From contig NZ_JAIHLQ010000002.1 of assembly GCF_019733355.1 (NCBI RefSeq), positions 1-64,000 of the forward strand: a stretch of DNA of 64,000 bases, written 5' to 3'. The notes under the pieces are model-generated. The model did not search any database, was not told the DNA's origin, and was given only the letters and a program-made list of their open reading frames with translations. The translations under genes and the position numbers were made by a program. Shown one piece after another: positions 37,200-46,133 of this stretch. The DNA is from Pseudomonas baetica (GTDB taxonomy: Bacteria > Pseudomonadota > Gammaproteobacteria > Pseudomonadales > Pseudomonadaceae). The first letter of the stretch is position 1. Every line of letters begins with the position of its first letter.

Positions 37200-40100
37200 T
37201 TACAGTTGGGTAACGGCTATTTTGCTGCCGGCCTGACTGGCATCGTGGAACTGCGCGTTCGAGCCATCGCGCCACCGTTCAAGCAATTGCGCCTGACGCT
37301 GTTGGGCGTGAACGAGGTAGCGCTCCTTGACCGGGCCATAACCGCGCACGCTGTCTGGCAGCTGTGCCAGGTCCTGGGCCAGGGTCAGGTTGTCGGCGGT
37401 CAAATCCATCAAGACTTCGTCGAGGACACGTTCATAATTGGCCAGCCAGTCACGTTCCACCTTGCGTTCGTGAGTGTGGCCAAACGGATCGGCCCAGGTG
37501 TTGCGCAGGAACCGGAACCTAGCCAGCAGCTTGAAGCCTTGCAGCATCCACGGGCCGAAGCTGCGCTTTTTCGGCTCACGGCCGCTGCCGTTATCATTCA
37601 GCAGCGGTGGCGCCAGGTGGAAACGCAGGCGGTAGTCGCCCTCGAAGCCAGCCTGGATTTTTTCCAGGAACTGGCCATCGGTAAACAGGCGTGCCACTTC
37701 GTATTCATCCTTGATGGCCAGCACTTTGAAGTAATAACGGGCGACGCTTGCCGACAGTTTGCCCGGTTGCCCGAGCAGCGCCGTTTCCGCTTTCATGAAT
37801 TGCTCGACTCGTTGCCGGTAACGTTGGGCATAAGCCTTATTCTGGTACGCCGTGAGAAATGCCATGCGTCGTGCCAGTGTTTCTTCCAGGCTTTGCGACA
37901 GCAAGCGATCTGTGTTCTGCACTTTACCTGCTTCCAGTTTGCGCAAGACCCGTGGCAAGTCTTCGGCACTGCGCCGGCCCCAGGCAAAGGCGGCGAGGTT
38001 GAAGGGCACCGCAGTGCCATTCAGTTCGATAGCCTGCAGCAGCGCGGCTTCGCCCACCGGTAACCAGCCTTTCTGGTAGGCGTAGCCGAGCATGAAGGTG
38101 TTGGTGGCAATCGAATCGCCCGTCAATGCCGTGGCGATTTTGCTCGCGTCGACAAAGTCCGCCTGGGCATGGCCAACCGCTTCGGCGATTTGTGCCGACA
38201 TGTTGTGGGTGTGGAATTTCGGGTCCGGGTGCTTCAGCAAATCTCCGCTTTCCGCCTGTTGGGCGAAGGTCCGCACGAATGCGCTGGTGATGGTTTCTTC
38301 ACTGTTGATCAGCGCATGGGTAACGCCTTGACGCAGCTTGGACAAGGTTTCGGTATTGGCACTGACCACCAGATCGCAGCCTAACAGCAAGGCTGCTTCA
38401 CCTTCGGCAATACGGGGTGCGAACAATTGATCCTGGTGCGCGGCAATGCGGATGTGCGACCACACCGCGCCGCCTTTTTGCGCCATGCCGGCCATGTCCA
38501 GATTGAGCGTGCCTTTGCCTTCGATAAACGCTGCCATTCCTAGCAAGGCGCCGATGGTCACCACGCCGGTGCCACCCACGCCGGTCACCAGAATGCTGTA
38601 GGGCTCATCCAGCGTAACGGTTGATGGCGTGGGCAATGCCCATAATTCATCCGCTTTGGCTGCCAGCGCTTTGGGTTTGCGCAACGAGCCCCCTTCGACC
38701 GTGACGAAACTCGGGCAAAAGCCGTTAAGGCAGGTGAAATCTTTGTTGCACGAGGACTGGTCGATTTCCCGTTTGCGGCCGAACTCGGTTTCCACCGCCA
38801 CCACCGACATGCAGTTGGATTTGCTGCTGCAATCGCCACAGCCTTCACACACCGCTTCGTTGATCACAACCCGGCGTGCCGGGTCCGGGAACTTGCCGCG
38901 CTTGCGACGCCGACGTTTTTCCGCAGCGCAGGTCTGGTCATAGATGATTGCGGATACGCCTTGGAACTGGCGCAGCTGTTCCTGCACTTCGTCCATCTGG
39001 TCGCGACGCAGCACCGGCACGCCGTCTGCCAGTTCATGGATGTGCTGATATTTCTCGACATCTTCGCTGACCACCACCACACGCTGCACGCCTTCGGCAA
39101 CGAGTTGCCGGCTGATTTGCGCCACGCTGAGGCTGCCGTCCACCGGTTGGCCGCCGGTCATGGCCACGGCGTCGTTGTAGAGAATCTTGTAGGTGATCTG
39201 CACCTTGGCCGCGATGGCAGCCCGAATCGCGAGAATGCCGGAGTGGAAATAGGTTCCGTCACCGAGGTTGGCGAACACATGTTGAGTAGTGGTGAACGGT
39301 GCCTGGCCGATCCACGTCACGCCTTCGCCGCCCATCTGACTGAAAGTCTGGGTTTGCGGGTAGATCCAGGCGGCCATGTAATGGCAGCCAATGCCCGCCA
39401 GTGCGCGACTGCCCTGCGGGACTTTGGTCGATGTATTATGCGGGCAACCGGAACAGTAGTGGGGCACGCGTTCCATCAGGTTACTGAATTGGTCTTTGCT
39501 AGCCAGTTGCGCATCCAGCACGGCCAGGCGCACTTGCAGCGGGCCACTTTGGTGCAGACGCAGAATACGCTTGGCCAGCGCACGGGCGATCATCGCCGGG
39601 GTCAGGTCGTTGATGGCTGGTAGCAACCAACCCGTGTGCGGCAGGCTCCACTCACCCTTGTCGTCAAACTTGCCGACGATGCGCGGGCGTACGTCCTCGC
39701 GCCAGTTGTAGAGTTCTTCTTTCAACTGGTATTCGATCATGTGGCGTTTTTCTTCCACCACCACGATTTCTTCCAGGCCCTCGGCAAACTGCCGGACGCC
39801 TTCAGCCTCCAGCGGCCAAACCATGCCGACCTTGTAGACCCGCAGGCCAATCTGCTGGGCGAGTGATTCGTCGATGCCGAGGATTTTCAGTGCCTGGCAA
39901 ACGTCGAGGTACGATTTGCCTGACGTGATGATGCCGATGCGCGCTTTCGCTGAGTCCATCACGACACGGTCGAGGCGGTTGGCCCGGGCATAGGCGAGGG
40001 CAGCATATAGCTTGTGTTCCAGCAGGCGCTGTTCCTGTGCCAGGGGCGGGTCTGGCCAACGGATATTCAAGCCACCTTCGGGCAGCGGGATATCGGGAAT

Positions 40101-40769
40101 GATCGGTTGTACGCGATGAATGTCGATGTCGACGACGGCCGCGCTCTCTACGGTGTCGGCCACCGCTTTGAGGGCGACCCAGCAGCCGGAATAGCGCGAC
40201 ATGGCCCAGCCATGCATGCCGTAGTCGAGGTATTCCTGCACCCCCGATGGCGCCAGCACCGGCATCATCACCGCTTTGAAAATGTGCTCGGTCTGGTGCG
40301 GTAGTGAGGAGGAGCGCGCGCCATGGTCATCTCCGGCAATGGCCAGCACACCGCCAAATTGCGAGGTGCCGGCGGCGTTGGCGTGGCGGAACACATCGCC
40401 GCAGCGGTCGACGCCCGGCCCCTTGCCGTACCACATGCCAAACACGCCATCGTAGGTGGCGCCTTCGAAGAGATTGACCTGTTGCGTACCCCAGATTGAG
40501 GTAGCAGCGAGGTCTTCGTTCATGCCTGGATGGAACACCGTGTGGTGTTCCTTGAGGTAGTCGCGCGCCTTCCACAATGCCTGGTCAAAACCACCCAGCG
40601 GCGAGCCACGGTATCCGGAAATAAACCCGGCGGTGTTCAGACCATTGGCCAGATCGCGTTGGCGCTGCATCAGTGGCAGACGCACCAGCGCCTGAATGCC
40701 GGTGAGCAAGATTTTTCCAGTGTGCTGGACGTATTTGTCATCCAGAGATGGGGGCACACTCATGTTCAT
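37200..40769 (-). CDS. Fused indolepyruvate/2-oxoacid:ferredoxin oxidoreductase (IorAB-type)
   Basis: 1189-residue single-chain enzyme found in aerobic proteobacteria. The N-terminal part is a pyrimidine domain ([14 protein letters not shown]), the middle a thiamine-diphosphate domain ([31 protein letters not shown]) followed by a cysteine-rich cluster region ([13 protein letters not shown]), and the C-terminal part the gamma domain ([19 protein letters not shown]). It decarboxylates a 2-oxoacid to the acyl-CoA. In this island it could process a 2-oxo intermediate or a branched/aryl pyruvate. ATG 40769 or 40763 (MSVPPSL). A 190-bp gap without an obvious promoter hexamer pair lies upstream. 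Confidence 0.88.
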   Translation of the reverse strand: MNMSVPPSLDDKYVQHTGKILLTGIQALVRLPLMQRQRDLANGLNTAGFISGYRGSPLGGFDQALWKARDYLKEHHTVFHPGMNEDLAATSIWGTQQVNLFEGATYDGVFGMWYGKGPGVDRCGDVFRHANAAGTSQFGGVLAIAGDDHGARSSSLPHQTEHIFKAVMMPVLAPSGVQEYLDYGMHGWAMSRYSGCWVALKAVADTVESAAVVDIDIHRVQPIIPDIPLPEGGLNIRWPDPPLAQEQRLLEHKLYAALAYARANRLDRVVMDSAKARIGIITSGKSYLDVCQALKILGIDESLAQQIGLRVYKVGMVWPLEAEGVRQFAEGLEEIVVVEEKRHMIEYQLKEELYNWREDVRPRIVGKFDDKGEWSLPHTGWLLPAINDLTPAMIARALAKRILRLHQSGPLQVRLAVLDAQLASKDQFSNLMERVPHYCSGCPHNTSTKVPQGSRALAGIGCHYMAAWIYPQTQTFSQMGGEGVTWIGQAPFTTTQHVFANLGDGTYFHSGILAIRAAIAAKVQITYKILYNDAVAMTGGQPVDGSLSVAQISRQLVAEGVQRVVVVSEDVEKYQHIHELADGVPVLRRDQMDEVQEQLRQFQGVSAIIYDQTCAAEKRRRRKRGKFPDPARRVVINEAVCEGCGDCSSKSNCMSVVAVETEFGRKREIDQSSCNKDFTCLNGFCPSFVTVEGGSLRKPKALAAKADELWALPTPSTVTLDEPYSILVTGVGGTGVVTIGALLGMAAFIEGKGTLNLDMAGMAQKGGAVWSHIRIAAHQDQLFAPRIAEGEAALLLGCDLVVSANTETLSKLRQGVTHALINSEETITSAFVRTFAQQAESGDLLKHPDPKFHTHNMSAQIAEAVGHAQADFVDASKIATALTGDSIATNTFMLGYAYQKGWLPVGEAALLQAIELNGTAVPFNLAAFAWGRRSAEDLPRVLRKLEAGKVQNTDRLLSQSLEETLARRMAFLTAYQNKAYAQRYRQRVEQFMKAETALLGQPGKLSASVARYYFKVLAIKDEYEVARLFTDGQFLEKIQAGFEGDYRLRFHLAPPLLNDNGSGREPKKRSFGPWMLQGFKLLARFRFLRNTWADPFGHTHERKVERDWLANYERVLDEVLMDLTADNLTLAQDLAQLPDSVRGYGPVKERYLVHAQQRQAQLLERWRDGSNAQFHDASQAGSKIAVTQL

Positions 40770-40959
40770 CCTCCAGGCTTTATTGTCATGGCGGCGCCAG
40801 GAGAGCGGCGTTGCCTAGTTATTGGCTGGAGTCTAGGGAGCGGTTTTGCCATCGTAAAATCACAAAAACAATGGGGCGGTATCGGTTATTCAAATACCGG
40901 TATGCACACTGTTCTTCACGCTGTTGTAGATAAAGCCGGTTACCGGTCTGGTGTCATTT

Positions 40960-41409
40960 TCACCTTGTTTCTGGCTTGATATCCCCACAGAAAATATCCA
41001 CGTTGCCATCGGCCGGTGTGGTCCTTACCACTAAGTAATATCCACCAGAAAGCAGCTCTGACAGCGCCACTGGCGCACTTCGTGAATAGGTCCAGCCGCG
41101 CGTTGCAGAAATGCGATTGGTATTGATCCGGTCATTCATTGCATAGGCGACAGACCCGGGCCGCTCGCAGCTGCCTTTGTTGATAAACGTGTAGAGATTC
41201 AAGGGCCGAAGAGTGCCGCTTGGAACTCCACTGACGACAAAGGAAAACGCTGTCTCATTGCCCTGAACGGCCAGCGTTGTATTGGCGATCTGACCGCCGT
41301 TGCGTGGTGTAGCGTTCAAGGGAACAGTCACTGTCTGGCTTGATGAATTCGTACAGCCGACGATTATCGCAGCGGCTAGGAGTGCCGCTGTCTGGGTTCC
41401 CGATTTCAT
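40960..41409 (-). CDS. Small predicted lipoprotein of unknown function
   Basis: 149 residues with a lipoprotein signal peptide (MKSGTQTAALLAAAIIVGC, Cys19 as the lipid site, followed by TNSSSQ, which predicts the outer membrane). The rest is a beta-rich domain of about 125 residues with an FINKGSCERPG motif and one more Cys pair (GSC..., FCG) that could form a disulfide. I do not recognise the family. ATG 41409 has a perfect AGGAGG six bases upstream, which decides it over ATG 41415. It is divergent from the outer-membrane DUF1302 gene and upstream of the oxidoreductase. Confidence 0.72.
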   Translation of the reverse strand: MKSGTQTAALLAAAIIVGCTNSSSQTVTVPLNATPRNGGQIANTTLAVQGNETAFSFVVSGVPSGTLRPLNLYTFINKGSCERPGSVAYAMNDRINTNRISATRGWTYSRSAPVALSELLSGGYYLVVRTTPADGNVDIFCGDIKPETR

Positions 41410-41461
41410 GGTCACCTCCTGTACTCAAAAAAGCACAATCCAGGGCCTTTGAGTATAGGTC

Positions 41462-41505
41462 GGGAGTATTTGACCAATACCAAAATGCATTTCAGCAATA
41501 CTCCC
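41462..41505. promoter_or_regulatory. Spaced 9-bp inverted repeat upstream of the first DUF1302 gene
   Basis: GGGAGTATT (41462-41470) and AATACTCCC (41497-41505) are exact reverse complements separated by 26 bp. They lie in the 231-bp divergent region between the lipoprotein gene and the DUF1302 gene, 136 bp before the latter. The spacing suits two half-sites bound by a dimer, or an activator of one of the local families. Confidence 0.5.
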
Positions 41506-41640
41506 AATCGTTGTCTCAAACCTCCCCGTCCCGTCTACTTCAGTCCATACCGAAAGCCCACGGATCAGCGCTCATTGGCGCGGTCCAGACGGCCCAACGC
41601 TTCGGCTGCCAACAACAATAAAAAAGTAATGGGAGTGTTG

Positions 41641-43311
41641 ATGATCGACGCAAAGCTAAAGCCGTTAAGCCTGGCTGTCTGGTTCAGCGTGACCGGGTGT
41701 GCCTTGACTGTTGGCGCTGTGCAGGCCGCCGAGTTTGATACCGGCAATCCGGACTGGACCGCGCGCTGGGACAACACCGTGCGTTACAACCTGGGCATAC
41801 GGGCCGAGGGGCGCGACTCCGCGTTGGCCAATAACGCCAGCTACGACGAGTCCGACGCCAAGTTTGATCGGGGCGATGTGGTGACCAATCGGGTCGATGT
41901 GATGAGCGAAATGGAGGTCGCGTACAAGCAGTACAACGGTTTTCGCATCAGCGGCGCGGGCTGGTACGACCAGGCTTACGAAAACACCGACGTCGAAACC
42001 AGCCCCGGCAATGTCTACTACCCCGGTGCGTTTCCCGGTACGAGCACGCCGAGCTACAACAACGGTAAATACTCCAGCTTCACCAAGCGCTATCACCGTG
42101 GCCCTAGCGGCGAGTTACTGGACGCCTTTGCGTTTACCCGCTTCGATCTCGGCGAGATTCCGGTCAGCGTGCGTGCCGGCCGGCATACCGTGTACTGGGG
42201 CAACGGCCTGCTGATTGCCGGGCATGCGGTGTCCTACTCGCAAGCACCGTTGGATGGGCGCAAAGCGGTAAGCAACCCAGGAACCGAGACCCGTGAAATC
42301 TTCCTGCCGTTGACGCAGATTTCAACCCAGGCTCAGGTCACCGACAAGTTGTCGCTGGCAGCGCAATACTTCTTCGAATGGGACACCACGCGCGCACCTG
42401 AAGGCGGTACCTATCTGGCTTCCGCCGACGTCGCCCTGGAAGGGCCGGACCGTTTGCCGTTGTTCAGCGGTGTTTCGCGGCCGTTGATTGACCCGGTCAA
42501 ACCCAAGGACAGGGGCAACTGGGGCGTGATGGGCACCTATAGCTTCGACTTCCTGCATTCGGAGGTCAGCGCGTTCTATCGCGAATTCGATGACTACAAC
42601 CCGTGGGGCCTGCAAGTGGCACCGACTTTCGCCCGTTACGTGTACGCCGAGAACGTCAAGCTCTATGGCCTGGGTTACTCCGCAGGTCCGGTGCTGGGTG
42701 GCGGCTCCCTTGGCGTAGACCTGTCGTATCGCCAGAACACCTCGTTGGTCTCCAGCAACATCAGCACTGCCGACAACCAGGGCGCTCGCGGTGACACCTG
42801 GCACATGGTGGTCAACGGCCTGTGGTTGCTGCCGCGCACTGATTACTTCGACACCGGCAGCCTGATCACCGAAATGGCGTTCAGTCATGTGCAACGGGTG
42901 ACCAAGCACGAGGAACTGTTCAAAGGCGAGGGCTATGGCGGCTGCCCGGAGGGGCAGGACAAGCACTACGGCTGCGCCACCAAAAATTATGTCGGCCTGG
43001 CCGTGAGCTTTGCACCGCAATGGCTGGGGGTGTTCCCCGGCTGGAACATTTCCACCCCGATGAGCGTGGATTACGGCGTCAGCGGCAATGCCGCAACGGG
43101 CGGGGGCAACGAAGGCAAATACACCTGGAAAGCCGGGGTCAAGGGCACCTACGACGAGCGTACTGACGTGACCCTGTCGTACATCGGGTACGGCAGCGAA
43201 CGCAAATATGGCGATATTGCCGGTGTCGGCAAAACAGTCGTCGGGGGAACCGGCGACGTTGGCCTGACCGACCGCAATTGGGTCTCGCTGACGGTCAGTA
43301 CCGCGTTCTGA
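41641..43311 (+). CDS. DUF1302 family outer-membrane beta-barrel protein
   Basis: 556 residues with a Sec signal peptide cleaved after VGAVQAA (about 30). The mature protein opens with RWDNTVRYNLGIRAEGRD and has repeated amphipathic strands with a terminal Phe (VSLTVSTAF), as expected of an outer-membrane barrel. DUF1302 genes go with DUF1329 genes in clusters for steroids, alkanes, terpenoids and other hydrophobic substrates, and are thought to aid their uptake. Start ATG 41641 has GGGAG five bases upstream and gives a standard signal peptide; the frame is open upstream to 41449 but without these features. A second, broken copy is at 57702. Confidence 0.86.
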   Translation: MIDAKLKPLSLAVWFSVTGCALTVGAVQAAEFDTGNPDWTARWDNTVRYNLGIRAEGRDSALANNASYDESDAKFDRGDVVTNRVDVMSEMEVAYKQYNGFRISGAGWYDQAYENTDVETSPGNVYYPGAFPGTSTPSYNNGKYSSFTKRYHRGPSGELLDAFAFTRFDLGEIPVSVRAGRHTVYWGNGLLIAGHAVSYSQAPLDGRKAVSNPGTETREIFLPLTQISTQAQVTDKLSLAAQYFFEWDTTRAPEGGTYLASADVALEGPDRLPLFSGVSRPLIDPVKPKDRGNWGVMGTYSFDFLHSEVSAFYREFDDYNPWGLQVAPTFARYVYAENVKLYGLGYSAGPVLGGGSLGVDLSYRQNTSLVSSNISTADNQGARGDTWHMVVNGLWLLPRTDYFDTGSLITEMAFSHVQRVTKHEELFKGEGYGGCPEGQDKHYGCATKNYVGLAVSFAPQWLGVFPGWNISTPMSVDYGVSGNAATGGGNEGKYTWKAGVKGTYDERTDVTLSYIGYGSERKYGDIAGVGKTVVGGTGDVGLTDRNWVSLTVSTAF

Positions 43312-43376
43312 ACCGCCCTGAACTGCACTGCAGTGATCACCGGACTCGGCGATCACCCATCTGAATGGAGAACGTA

Positions 43377-44729
43377 ATGACGGTCAATTCTTATGCGATA
43401 GGCCTGGTGGCCATTGCTCTGACGGGGGCGACAGTCGCTGATGACACCTCTACCGCAGCCGATCTGGGCGGCAGACTCACGCCGTTCGGGGCGATTGTCG
43501 CGGGCAATGCCGCTGGCACCATTCCGGCCTACGACGGTGGTTTAAAAGTCCCGGCCGGGCTGGTCCCAGGCGACGGCAACTGGCCCAACCCGTTTGCCGA
43601 TGAAAAGCCACGCTTGCGCATTACCGCAGCCAACGCCGATCAGTACGCCGACCAACTGGCAGCCGGACAACTGCAATTGCTCAAGCAGAACCCCGACACC
43701 TATTACCTTGAGGTGTACCCCACCCACCGGACAGCAACCTTTCCGGCGAATTTTCTTGCTGCCACCCAGCGCAATGCTGGCCGCAAGGACTGCAAGACCG
43801 AGAACGACGGTCTGTCGATCAGCGAAGGCTGCCGGGGCGGTCTGCCGTTCCCACTGCCGCGAGATGGCCGGGAACTGATGTGGAACTACATCCTGAACTA
43901 CCAGGGTGTGAATGGCTGGGACTGGAACCACAGTGCCTATGTCGTCAATGAGGGTCATGCGACGTTGACCAATACCAACCGGTCCACCGGCGAAAAACCC
44001 TTCTACCAGATGGACGTTCCCGGGCGTGATCCGAAAATCGCCCAACGTATATGGTCGCGCATCGTTGCGCCGGCCCGTACGGCCGGGCAGGCATCCGGGT
44101 ATTGGGATTACCTCGACCCGGTCGCTGACTCTCGATATGCCTGGAGCTACAGCACCGGCCAGCGCCGCGTGCGCAAGGCTCCGGAATTCAACTACGACAC
44201 CCCCAACTCGGCGTTCGGCGGGGTCGCGTTCTACGACGAAATCTTCCTGTTCTCCGGAAAGATGGACCGTTTCGACTGGAAGCTGGTGGGCAAGAAGGAA
44301 ATGTTCATTCCCTACAGCAACTACACGCTGAAGTGGGGTTGCGACATGGACAAGAAACTCATGCCCAAACACATCAACCCCGCCTGTGAACGCTGGGAGC
44401 TGCACCGTGTCTGGGTGGTGGAAGCGACCCGCAAGGACGGCGTCCGCCACGCGCAGAAAAAACGTCGCTACTACATCGACGAGGACACCTTTGGTGCTGC
44501 GGTCTACGACGCCTGGGACGACAGCGGCGCACTGTTCCGTACCGGCTCGCAATACAACATCGAGGCCTATGGCATTCCCAATAACCCGCAACAGGATTCC
44601 TACTCGTTGTACGACTTCACCCGTGACCAGTACGGCATGTTCGGCAACGGCCCGACGCGCTACCGCCAGGAACCGGTCGCCGAGCGTGAAGCCAATCCGC
44701 AGACCATCGCCGGTGGCCAGACCCGCTGA
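43377..44729 (+). CDS. DUF1329 family outer-membrane-associated protein
   Basis: 450 residues, signal peptide MTVNSYAIGLVAIALTGATVA, then the family opening LTPFGAIVAGNAAGTIPAYDGGL. Structures of the family resemble LolB-like lipid carriers, so it may shuttle hydrophobic ligand in the periplasm beside its DUF1302 partner 66 bp upstream. Conserved blocks ACERWELHRVWVVEATRKDG and RRYYIDEDTFGA are shared with the second copy at 59396. ATG 43377 has GGAGA upstream; an ATG at 43365 overlaps that site and is less likely. A terminator follows. Confidence 0.87.
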   Translation: MTVNSYAIGLVAIALTGATVADDTSTAADLGGRLTPFGAIVAGNAAGTIPAYDGGLKVPAGLVPGDGNWPNPFADEKPRLRITAANADQYADQLAAGQLQLLKQNPDTYYLEVYPTHRTATFPANFLAATQRNAGRKDCKTENDGLSISEGCRGGLPFPLPRDGRELMWNYILNYQGVNGWDWNHSAYVVNEGHATLTNTNRSTGEKPFYQMDVPGRDPKIAQRIWSRIVAPARTAGQASGYWDYLDPVADSRYAWSYSTGQRRVRKAPEFNYDTPNSAFGGVAFYDEIFLFSGKMDRFDWKLVGKKEMFIPYSNYTLKWGCDMDKKLMPKHINPACERWELHRVWVVEATRKDGVRHAQKKRRYYIDEDTFGAAVYDAWDDSGALFRTGSQYNIEAYGIPNNPQQDSYSLYDFTRDQYGMFGNGPTRYRQEPVAEREANPQTIAGGQTR

Positions 44730-44743
44730 CCTCATGCTCCTTT

Positions 44744-44773
44744 TCGGCGCTCGTCACGGGCGCCGATTTTTTT
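44744..44773 (+). terminator. Rho-independent terminator after the DUF1302-DUF1329 pair
   Basis: Stem TCGGCGC (44744-44750) with GCGCCGA (44760-44766), nine-base loop, then seven T residues (44767-44773). It begins 14 bp after the DUF1329 stop and separates this pair from the SDR gene that starts at 44794. Confidence 0.85.
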
Positions 44774-44793
44774 ATCCGTCCCGAGACCCTTTT

Positions 44794-45612
44794 ATGAGCG
44801 AGATTGTGCAACGTTTAGACGGCAAGGTCTGCGTGATCACCGGAGCCGGCAGTGGCATCGGCCGCGCCTCGGCACTGCGTTTTGCCCGGGAGGGCGCCAC
44901 GGTAGTGGTCACCGACCTTTTCGCCGAATCGGCGCAGGCCGTGGCAGCTGAAATAGGTGCCAAGGCAATGGCCATGCAAGTGGATGTTGGTGAGGAAGAC
45001 GCCTTGCGGCAGATGGTCGAGCAGACCGTCGAGACCTTCGGTCGTATCGACGTATTGTTCAATAACGCCGTGTACAGAAACCCGGCCACAACCCGCGATA
45101 TCGACTTCATCAACTTCAACACCGAGCTGTTCCACAACTGCATGCGGGTCAACGTGTTGGGCGGCGTGCTGGCGTGCAAATACGCCTTGCCGCACATGCT
45201 CGCCCAGGGCAGCGGTTCGATTCTGTTCACCTCGTCCACCAGCTCGATTGCCGGCGAAATTTCTCAGTTCAGCTACGGCGCCTCCAAGGCCGCGCTCAAC
45301 TGGTACGTGCAAAGCATTGCCGCCACCTTTGGCAAACGCGGCATTCGTTGCAACGGCATCCTGCCGGGAGTGATTCGCACGCCAGCCATGGAAAGTTGGG
45401 CCAACGAGGCGATGAAGTCGGCCTTTCTCGACCTGCAAAACGTACCGCAACTGGGCGAGCCGGAAGACATCGCCGCCATGGCCGCTTTCCTCGCCAGCGA
45501 CGACGCCGCCTACGTCAACGGCACGCTGATGCGCGTGGACGGCGGCATGAGTTGCGGCACGCCGATGGTGCCGGTGGTGCGCAATTTCCTGTTGCCCCAG
45601 GCCTCGGTCTGA
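44794..45612 (+). CDS. SDR-family oxidoreductase
   Basis: 272 residues with TGAGSGIGRA, NNAVYRNP in place of NNAG, catalytic Ser in LFTSSTSS and YGASK. It has an extended C-terminus ending RNFLLPQASV. ATG 44794 gives the family start MSEIVQRLDGKVCVITG; the frame is open far upstream within the DUF1329 gene, but that part is only a shadow. First gene after the terminator, so it probably has a promoter overlapping the terminator region or is served by readthrough. Probable alcohol or hydroxyacyl-CoA dehydrogenase. Confidence 0.86.
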   Translation: MSEIVQRLDGKVCVITGAGSGIGRASALRFAREGATVVVTDLFAESAQAVAAEIGAKAMAMQVDVGEEDALRQMVEQTVETFGRIDVLFNNAVYRNPATTRDIDFINFNTELFHNCMRVNVLGGVLACKYALPHMLAQGSGSILFTSSTSSIAGEISQFSYGASKAALNWYVQSIAATFGKRGIRCNGILPGVIRTPAMESWANEAMKSAFLDLQNVPQLGEPEDIAAMAAFLASDDAAYVNGTLMRVDGGMSCGTPMVPVVRNFLLPQASV

Positions 45613-45645
45613 TCCCGATCCATTCACTGCACTGGAGCCCGTTTT

Positions 45646-46095
45646 ATGGCACTCGAACAGGAACGCTTCATCCTCGACATGCTGGCCGCCTGGGGCGATG
45701 GCCGCGACGGCAGCCGCCCCGATATCGAACGCATTATGGCCACCTTCGCCGACGACGCCATCTGGCAACTGTGGGTGCCCGGTGGTCCTGTGATCCGGGG
45801 GCGCGACGCGTTACGCCGGGAGATAGAGCGACAGATGAGTTATGTCACGCATAACCGTTGCACCACGCGCCACATCGTCTCTTCGGAGCGCGTGGTGATG
45901 ACCGAACGCGACGATTACTGCGTCAACAACGGCGTCCCCATGCCGCACTCGATGGTGGCGGTGTATGAGCTGGACGAACACGGACTGATCTGTGCCTGGC
46001 GCGAGTACCTGGACACCGCCGACCTAGCGAAGAAAAAGGGCGTGCCGCTGGAGCAGGTAGGCGGGCCGAACGCTGGTAGCACCAGCACCCATTGA
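45646..46095 (+). CDS. Limonene-1,2-epoxide hydrolase-like/SnoaL-fold protein
   Basis: 149 residues of the NTF2/SnoaL fold, with the strand motif TERDDYCV followed by AWREYLDTADLAKK. In limonene-1,2-epoxide hydrolase the catalytic triad is Arg-x-Asp (ERVD) and the acid Asp in WRDYFD. Here Arg-x-Asp is kept (ERDD) but the acid position is Glu (WREYLD), which could still protonate an epoxide. An isomerase or simple binding protein of the same fold is the alternative. Start ATG 45646 with GGAG upstream; 33 bp after the SDR and 38 bp before the next APH gene, so same operon. Confidence 0.72.
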   Translation: MALEQERFILDMLAAWGDGRDGSRPDIERIMATFADDAIWQLWVPGGPVIRGRDALRREIERQMSYVTHNRCTTRHIVSSERVVMTERDDYCVNNGVPMPHSMVAVYELDEHGLICAWREYLDTADLAKKKGVPLEQVGGPNAGSTSTH

Positions 46096-46133
46096 GAGCG
46101 GCGCTGGACATCAGCGCCTGAGGAAGACCCCGT

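Noticed and set aside
36038..37213. 391-codon plus-strand frame opposite the thiolase
   Set aside because: The thiolase on the other strand has its full set of active-site residues; this frame has none.
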